This document shows positions 57,165 through 64,000 of a stretch of 64,000 nt of DNA, one piece after another (positions within the stretch are counted from its first letter, which is position 1; the number at the start of each line of letters is the position of its first letter). The position numbers and the translations under genes were made by a program. The notes under the pieces were generated by a model. That model was not told the DNA's origin. It worked only from the letters and a program-made list of their open reading frames with translations, and did not search any database. Origin of the DNA: Paraconiothyrium sp. Pb-2020 (Eukaryota > Ascomycota > Dothideomycetes > Pleosporales > Didymosphaeriaceae); the NCBI GenBank assembly GCA_022419385.1, contig JAJUBI010000005.1, positions 3,906,001 through 3,970,000 on the forward strand. Reading direction: 5' to 3'.

Positions 57165-58980
57165 CTACGTCGAAGAGATGGCACCCTTCTTCATCGTCTG
57201 AATAAAGGCTTGGAGTGCCAACTCAGGCTGGTAGTACGGCACCTAGATGCGCGAGCACGAATCAGTGTAAGTCAACAGGGGGTATAAGTAAAAAGTGGAT
57301 ATATCATAGACATATCCACTTTGTACCCGGGTATTACGGACCTCGTGACCGGCATCATAGACTCTCAAGAAAGACAGATTGCCTTCAGTCTTGAATTGCC
57401 CTCCTTCCTTTCCATTGACCTTGTACGGGCCAAGGGTTTTCGATCTGAACGAAGTTTGGCCCGAGTAGGTGACTTGGTTCACAACATCCTGCACTCCATA
57501 CCAATTGCAAATCCAGTCTGCATCACCCGCCCAGATAAGCGTAGTGATACCTGCCGAGACTACATCATCAAGCTCATCCAAGAACGAGCGCGAGGCTAGT
57601 TGTGTTAGCGTGGTACTGATTACACGGAAACGTCATGCATTTTGAAAGTGAACGTCCCCACGGCGAGATCGTCAATCGCACAGTGTGTACGAGAACATCT
57701 GCGAAGGTGACGATTGGGAGACACGTGTTCCGAATCAAGAAGATTTGCACTTACTGTCACCGCTGGGAGTGAACTTGTTGCCTGCGGAATCAGAACACTC
57801 TGAATATGTCGACTTTGCACCAATGGCCTTCACGACAGCGGCTGATGTCAGATAATTAACGTACGTCTCCGGAGGCTCCGGATCATTGCTTGATGCTCGA
57901 ACGTCGTAAACATCGAAGTCTGCGACACTCGAAAGTGGTCCTTCGATTGCGTTGTAGCAAACATTGTTGGCGTTACTGCACGCGGAATTGGTGCCACTGG
58001 AGTAGCACGTGTTGAGCGCCGGAAGACATTTGCTGTTGTAAGCGTTGATGTACGACGTGTATTGACTCTTGCTGATCAACGGCCTGTGGCTGTTGTTGTA
58101 CAGATATGTAGCATAGGCGGGTTCCTGAATCTTGGCATCGAACCAGCCGTTGTTGATACCTAGGGCGACAATGTTGATCTTTTCCCCAGCATTGGCTTGA
58201 TTCTGGTCCAGGATATATTTGGCGAATTCGGGTCTGCAAAGAGTGACAAAGAGGTTAGTCAAATTTCTTTTAAGTGCGAATGGACTCAGCGAGTCTCAGC
58301 ACCACTTAAGCCTCGGTGCTACTTACCCATAATGCCCGCCATAAGATTCCGTGAAGATACCAAAGTCGCGAGATTCATACTGCGGGAACGACGCATAGAA
58401 CGCTTGAATCAATTTGTACACATACGGAGCCGCAGTCTCAGTGGAAGTGACTGAATCGGTACCGTAGGAGAACCCCACGCCAATTGGCTGATCAATGTAG
58501 ATCATATTGGCATAGTTGTTAAAGCTAAAGGTATTGTTGACGGGTGTGGTACTCGACCCGCCTACGGGAAACTTGCAGGGTCCATTTTCCTGGAAGAGGC
58601 CTATCATCGAGCTGCAGCCGGGACCTCCATTGAACCACGCAGCGAGGGGGGCAGTAGAGGGATTCTGTCGTGCTTCGAAGAACCTTGTCTTGTCAACAAC
58701 GTAACAACAAGTAGTGGCATACGACCCACCAGAACCACATATTCATGTTTGTGCCGACGCTAAGGTAACCGGAGTACTGGTTGACGCCTTTGGTTGTTTC
58801 GCAAATCCCGGAATTATTGACGAACTCAATCTTCGCGCCGGTAGCAGCATGCTCAAAGACATTGTATACAACGCCGTCGCGTTCGACCAGAGAACGTCTG
58901 TCATGCTTGATAGATGGGGCGGCTGAGGCAAGGCCAGCGAAAACAGCGGCCGTAGCCAGGAAAGATACGATCGAGCGCAT
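57165..58980 (-). CDS. Secreted serine carboxypeptidase (S10)
   Basis: Five exons: 58730-58980, 58327-58683, 57755-58233, 57342-57595 and 57165-57242, giving 472 residues with all phases consistent. The signal peptide is MRSIVSFLATAAVFAGLASA. The family markers are in order: AAWFNGGPGCSSMIGLF, the nucleophile in FTESYGGHYG, the Asp in WAGDADWICNWYG and the His in DAGHEVPYYQP. S10 enzymes remove C-terminal residues from peptides at acid pH. Lack of a long pro-region and the signal peptide suggest secretion rather than a vacuolar CPY. The 159-bp third intron is the longest and could hide a small alternative exon. The last intron uses a weak GTCCGT donor. Confidence 0.92.
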
Positions 58981-60874
58981 TGTCAACGGTTGAAGGAGGC
59001 GATCGTTGCTGGAGCAGACCTGGCCATCGGCCGTCTTTTATAAAGGTCGTGTAGGGTTCACGCTTCCAAGGGAAAGTGAGCTCTGCATAAGGGTATGGGA
59101 CAACACCAATAGATGGTTGTAGCAGCCAAACAGATTGAGTAGGTGGCTCAAAGGAGATGTGGCTGGGCAAATCACGCCTCGGTGTGCTGTTGATCGGCAG
59201 AATAACCCTGGATAAGGTCTCGCATCATCGGCGGAGAGGAGTGACAAGCCGGGAAGGTGCTAGGATGAGCGAGGCTTGTAATATATTAAGGGCAAATGAG
59301 ACCGACCAGGCACGACAAGCCTTGGGGCCCGAGTTTAGTGCAGTGGGTGTAACTGTGAGAGCATCAAGGTCCCAACGGTGACCGAGTATATGTCATAGAG
59401 CGATCAGCGCATGCCAGATAGACCCGCAGGACATCCATCTCTCGTTGCCAAAGGGCGCCGTCGCAGTTGACTCGCCAAAAAGGAGTTCCAGGAATGAGGA
59501 CACGATTGAATGTTTTCACGAGGCAGCTTAGGGTGGAGGAGATAAGCATTGCGCGATGCGCTAGGGCCGAGGCTTCTCGATGCTTAAAAGTGCTGCACTT
59601 CTGATAGGCTCGTTCCGAACGAACTATCATCAACAGGAAGGTATGCATCGTCACAGTTAAATCCAAGCCTTGTTAAGCTTCAGCCTCGAGGCTTGCTTTG
59701 GCGCCTGCCAAATTGGGTGAATTAGCGTCCGCTCTATAGAATGTGTTTCGCAGGAGGCAAGACTTTCGTTTCGGCTGGGCTTGAAATGTACCTTTTAGAC
59801 GAAGTGCCTGTGAGAGCAAACCCTGCAGATGACTAAGAGATCTTGTTACAGAGCAAGCGCCACTCTGACTATGCGTAGCACGCGTTTGCTCTGATAGTTT
59901 AGACATTTGCTTGACACGGAGAAGGACTGATCCATAGTCGTCGCAATAAAGCGACAAATGTCGGGCTTTCTCTCACAGTGGTCGATATAAAAGTTAGATT
60001 CTGAGCTCCCTATGTCGGGACGTGAGACAACAGCTATAAGCTTAGCAGCTGATAGTGTGACCTAGCCGTGAGGGTAACTCGCTTTATTATGCGTATTCGA
60101 AGTTATAACCTAACGATATACGGCCGTATCTCATGTTGGCGCGAGAGCCAGTTCGATTTTCTGCGTCGGCCACCGTGTATGGAACTACTGGCGGAGGAGG
60201 ACAGTATTCTAGTATGTGAACGAAAACCCTACGAGATGCTTGATAGACGAGTAATTTATCTTTATCGATGTTCCGAGAGGCTTTGTGGTTGCTGCAGATT
60301 ATTCTATCCAGTTCGTATCATCGCAAGCTCAAAGCCACCATCTGTGCTGTTGCTGATCGTCTCCAAGTGACTGGCCATCACTCACAATCCCCTACTGCGG
60401 TACAGATCCTGAGCCTGCGAAAGGTGCGCCGCGATAAGTGGACTTTGACATATTTTCTATGAGACGCAAGACGGCGATAACAACTCAGATACTGTGGCAC
60501 ACGAATCGCAAATTCGTATGTATGAGAAGTGCCCCAACACGAGGAGAGCCAACAGGGTGGTGGGTGAGCAAGAGGGTCAGATGGACTAGTGATGATTGGT
60601 CGGAGCTTAGAGCTACCGCATGCTTGGCGAGCGACGTCAACGTTCTCAGGAACACTCTGACCGGCCCTTGACCTGTCGCATAGAGAAGTCACAACTCTCT
60701 GTCCCTACTTAACCCTACTCACACGTCTTCTCGTATCGCAGGGGCGAAATTTGCTGCCCATCCTTATCGCGCAGCCTTTTTTAGGTGCTAGCCGCGGGAT
60801 CTACCCCCCAAGCGCTCCATCGATCGCGCCTCGCCCTACGTTACCACCCACACTTAAACACATACACCCACACC
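58981..60874. other. Intergenic, nothing recognised
   Basis: About 1.9 kb between a minus-strand and a plus-strand gene, so it holds two promoters. No coding or RNA signal. Confidence 0.45.
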
Positions 60875-61714
60875 ATGGCATCACGAAAGAAGGTCCTTCT
60901 CAAGGTAGAAAAACAATACTCCGGCGAATCTGCAGTTCTAGACTAACGATGAGCAGGTCATCATCCTCGGTGACAGCGGGGTCGGCAAGACCAGCTTGAT
61001 GAACCAATATGTACGCGCGCGCAGTGCTCCCTTCGATCGCATCCCGAATTACCCTTCGCAGCTCGGTCTGACACATAATTAGGTCAACAAGAAATTCAGT
61101 GCGAGCTACAAAGCCACGATCGGCGCCGATTTCCTCACTAAAGAGGTCCTCGTAGACGACCGCCTCGTGACCATGCAGGTGCGGACACAGCAACTGGACC
61201 ATATGACAGAACGCTGACATAGGACAGTTGTGGGACACCGCTGGGCAGGAGAGGTTCCAGTCTCTAGGCGTGGCTTTCTATCGTGGCGCTGATTGCTGTG
61301 TGCTCGTCTACGACGTCAATAACTCCAAGAGTTTCGACACATTGGACAGCTGGCGGGACGAATTCCTGGTGCAGGCCAGCCCTATGGACCCTGAAAGCTT
61401 TCCCTTCGTCGTGATCGGAAACAAAATCGATGTGGAAGAGAGTAAGAGAATGGTGAGCTCATCGTGCGCCATATTTGAACCCGACTAACCGCGTACAGAT
61501 CACGCAGAAGCGTGCCATGACCTACTGTCAGTCCAAGGGCGGCATTCCATACTTCGAGACAAGCGCAAAGGAGGCTATCAACGTAGAGCAAGCGTTCGAA
61601 GTCATCGCGCGGCAAGCTCTTGCACAGGAGGAAGTTGGCGACTTCAACTCTGACTTTCCTGAGACGATTCCGATCGATCTAAAACCTGGCGGTGACGGTG
61701 GCTGTGCTTGCTAG
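60875..61714 (+). CDS. YPT7: Rab7-type GTPase Ypt7
   Basis: Five exons, 60875-60904, 60957-61010, 61083-61178, 61228-61452 and 61499-61714, give 206 residues, the expected Rab length. The start MASRKKVLLKVIILGDSGVG covers the P-loop GDSGVGKTS. Switch I is YKATIGADFLTKEV, the Rab7-type effector region. WDTAGQERFQSLGVAFYRGA, GNKID and ETSAKEA complete the nucleotide-binding motifs. The C terminus GGCAC carries two prenylatable cysteines. Ypt7 directs late endosome, autophagosome and vacuole fusion through HOPS. Intron-rich but otherwise intact. Confidence 0.96.
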
Positions 61715-62408
61715 TCTTGGGCATGTTGTGCGCCTCCAGCGCTTTGGCGACTTGCATAGTTTACCTGAGTCTGCTGTGGAGTTTGGTGTTTGGCGCGTGC
61801 ATATCTCTCCCATAAGAAACTCTTCTAGTTGATTTATTTCCTGTACGCAATACACTGGAAGGTTATATAGTACCTCAATATTGATATATCAGAATTTACA
61901 GCTTGTTATCCAGGTGCATTTTTGAGACTCCGCAGATTATGGTCAGACTTGTGCGCGAAAGTCATATGCCCATTTGACATTGGAGCATCTGAATGGGTTT
62001 AATATGTCGAGTTTGCAGGTTCTTCAGCAGGCTTCCAGGGGCGGACGTGACAGGCAAGCGTGCATGGGATGACATGTGCATCAACTGCATCGCTCGGAAG
62101 CGGATGCCATCCGCGCCACAAAGTGTGGCTTTAGTGCACGCGCCGTTGGACTAGTGTACAAGGCCGAGGTGTGCCAGAAACACCAGATACACTGTTAGGG
62201 CTCCGAAACGTCCGTCCCTGGTAACAAGTTTCCTCAACTACCACGTTCACTGCCGCCTTAGACTTGCCGGTCACCCGTCCCAACGTTCCATGGGCACCTT
62301 TTCGCTTGATGCTGCGCGACAACGGAGCACCCTGACTTCCATCTCGCTCTTATCATATCCCCGACTGCCTCCCTAGAGCCTCCGCAACGCGCCCCTACAT
62401 AATCCGTC
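61715..62408. other. Intergenic, nothing recognised
   Basis: 3' flank of YPT7 and upstream region of the transporter gene. Confidence 0.4.
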
Positions 62409-63911
62409 ATGCCTCCACCGCCCTTGAACGCGGTTCCCTCCACGCGAAATAGCGAAGATGCCGAAGATAGACACTACCACAGAGACCCCGCGAGCCCTAT
62501 ACAGAGTCCGGCGAGCGTAGTAAGCGTGTGGAGTGAGGACAAGAAGCCGCGCAAGTCAAAATGGAGACACGCCATAGGAATTTTACTGTTGCTGGCCACA
62601 GTGTTCTTATGGACGGCGTCTAACTTTCTAGCTAGTGTAAGTCCCCCACTCGCCGCATCTTGAAGAGTGACCGAAGCTGATTGTACTGGACAGACTATCT
62701 TCGCTGATAACTCCTACTCAAAACCCTACTTCGTGACCTATGTCAATACCGCATTTTTCATGATACCCCTTATTCCTATGTTTTTAAAGCATGCTTGGGA
62801 CGACCGAGACAACATCAAGCAGCAACCCTTTGTTTTACAGATTCGCAACCTGCTACAGCGTCGCGTCGGTCGCTACAAACTCCTCCGCGACCATGAGTCT
62901 TCGTCTGGCTCTTCTATATTCTCCAAATCGAGCCGCGATCGCGCTTCTGGCGCAACCTCTCTCCTTCTCGGCGATGAGCTAGGTGAAAGCCAGGAAATAG
63001 GCGCAATGTTGGATGCCGAAGAGGAGGGACTCACATTTGGCGGGACAGTGAAGCTTGGGCTGGAATTTTGTTTGCTATGGTTTCTGGCCAACTACTTCGC
63101 TGCCGCCTGTCTAGAATACACGACAGTCGCTTCGTCCACGATCCTCGCCTCCACATCATCGATCTGGACGCTCCTTTGCGGTTCGCTCATGCAGGTAGAG
63201 CGCTTTACCTTGCGCAAGTTCATCGGCGTATGTGCTTCCCTCACGGGAGTGATCCTCATCTCCTCTGTCGATGTGTCCGGCGAGACCGACGAAAACCGTG
63301 GTTCCTTTCCGCACAAGACGCCGCGCGAGCTAGCCATTGGCGACGCTATGGCCTTCATCTCCGCTGTCCTCTACGGCTTCTACGCCGTGTATATGAAGAA
63401 ACGGATAGGAGACGAAAGCAAAGTAAACATGCCGCTCTTCTTTGGCTTAGTCGGCACATTGAACGTCTTCCTCCTCTGGCCCGGCATGGTCATCCTTCAC
63501 CTTACCGGCATTGAGACCTTTCAGCTGCCGCCCACGGGCAAAATCCTTACTATCGTACTGGTCAACTCTGCTTCCTCGCTAGTATCCGACTTCTGCTGGG
63601 CGTATTCTATGCTGCTTACGTCCCCACTAATTATCACAGTCGGTCTTAGTCTGACGATTCCACTGAGCTTGGTGGGGCAGATGGTCTTGGATAAGCAGTA
63701 TAGTAGCCCGTTGTATTGGGTCGGCGCTGCTGTTATGGTATTGTCATTCTTGTTTATCAATCATGAAGATACAAAAGACGAGGAGATGGGCACGCAGGGC
63801 GCGGAGCCTATTCTCAGTGTCAGGGAGAGCCTGTCGAGCAGGAGAGACAGTATGCGGAGTCGAAGGGATAGCATACGAAGCATCAGGAGTCTTCGCAATG
63901 ATGTTGGATGA
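62409..63911 (+). CDS. SLC35F/Thi74-type drug-metabolite transporter
   Basis: Exons 62409-62636 and 62694-63911 give 481 residues. After a disordered N terminus come about ten membrane helices in two EamA-like halves (GILLLLATVFLWTASNFLAS; TYVNTAFFMIPLIPMFL; ASLTGVILISSVDVS; LIITVGLSLTIPLSLVGQM). A hydrophilic, Ser-rich loop (about residues 120-170) and an Arg/Ser tandem tail (SRRDSMRSRRDSIRS) are typical of fungal SLC35F5-like proteins such as yeast Thi74 and YML018C, found in the vacuolar membrane. The substrate is not known. Confidence 0.87.
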
Positions 63912-64000
63912 ATCAGCTCTTTCATGTTGCTTCAAAGTTTCATAGCACACACGGCCTGAGCGGCGTTATGGTTCGGATCGTATTAGACTAAAGTGCATGG

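Noticed and set aside
57620..57754. Extra coding exon inside the third intron of the carboxypeptidase gene
   Set aside because: A short open stretch exists, but direct splicing from 57755 to 57595 keeps phase and gives the expected family sequence; the insert would add unrelated residues.

Overview
The window is nuclear DNA of a filamentous ascomycete. Genes carry short (about 45-60 bp) GT..AG introns with CTAAC-type branch sites, the proteins are of fungal type (Ste50, Cdc48, Ypt7/Rab7, Bud14-like SH3 protein, HAM1-like protein), and a gene-free AT-rich block has the C-to-T/G-to-A wear left by repeat-induced point mutation (RIP). A dothideomycete (Pleosporales-like) is my best guess; this is an inference from protein style, not a measured result.

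Layout. 1-204 is the end of an AT-rich repeat block and includes a mutated tRNA-Arg-like relic. 1450-2270 is a C2H2 zinc-finger gene with a premature stop, 4356-4898 a small EthD-like gene, and 6238-7508 an SRR1-like gene with a probable frameshift. 9473-12149 is CDC48. 13227-13658 is a small unknown gene (-), 14697-16355 STE50, 17718-18694 a Tim17-family-like membrane protein (-), and 18988-20983 eIF4B, whose 3' half is broken by six single-base deletions. 22415-23563 is an unknown coiled-coil protein and 25087-28085 a large HAM1-like protein. A fluoride exporter (28615-30342, -) lies next to a bacterial-type uracil phosphoribosyltransferase (30841-31723). An F-box gene at 32417 is cut off by the main AT-rich block (about 32850-38880). 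That block is a nest of RIP-worn LTR retroelements with a solo LTR, a second LTR and Gypsy protease/RT relics. At its right edge sits a Pol III unit shaped like an intron-containing tRNA-Arg(ACG) with a 51-bp insertion in its T arm.

Right of the block are a membrane-anchored ubiquitin protease (40234-42489, -), a repeat-rich unknown protein (43148-44389, -), a Sec2-domain protein (45787-46560), a Bud14-like SH3 protein (47992-51370), a BCS1-like AAA ATPase (52487-54031), two secreted hydrolases in tandem (tannase/feruloyl esterase 54666-56505 and serine carboxypeptidase 57165-58980, both -), YPT7 (60875-61714) and an SLC35F-type transporter (62409-63911).

How the genes relate. This is mostly a housekeeping neighbourhood rather than a cluster. 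Several genes touch membrane traffic and polarity (Sec2-like Rab GEF, Bud14-like, Ypt7) or ubiquitin-dependent protein quality control (Cdc48, USP, F-box relic), but nothing shows co-regulation. The most unusual material is the tRNA-like Pol III unit at the edge of the RIP block, the run of -1 frameshifts in eIF4B, and the protein with two classes of internal repeats. Exon coordinates were worked out by hand from splice signals and reading phase.
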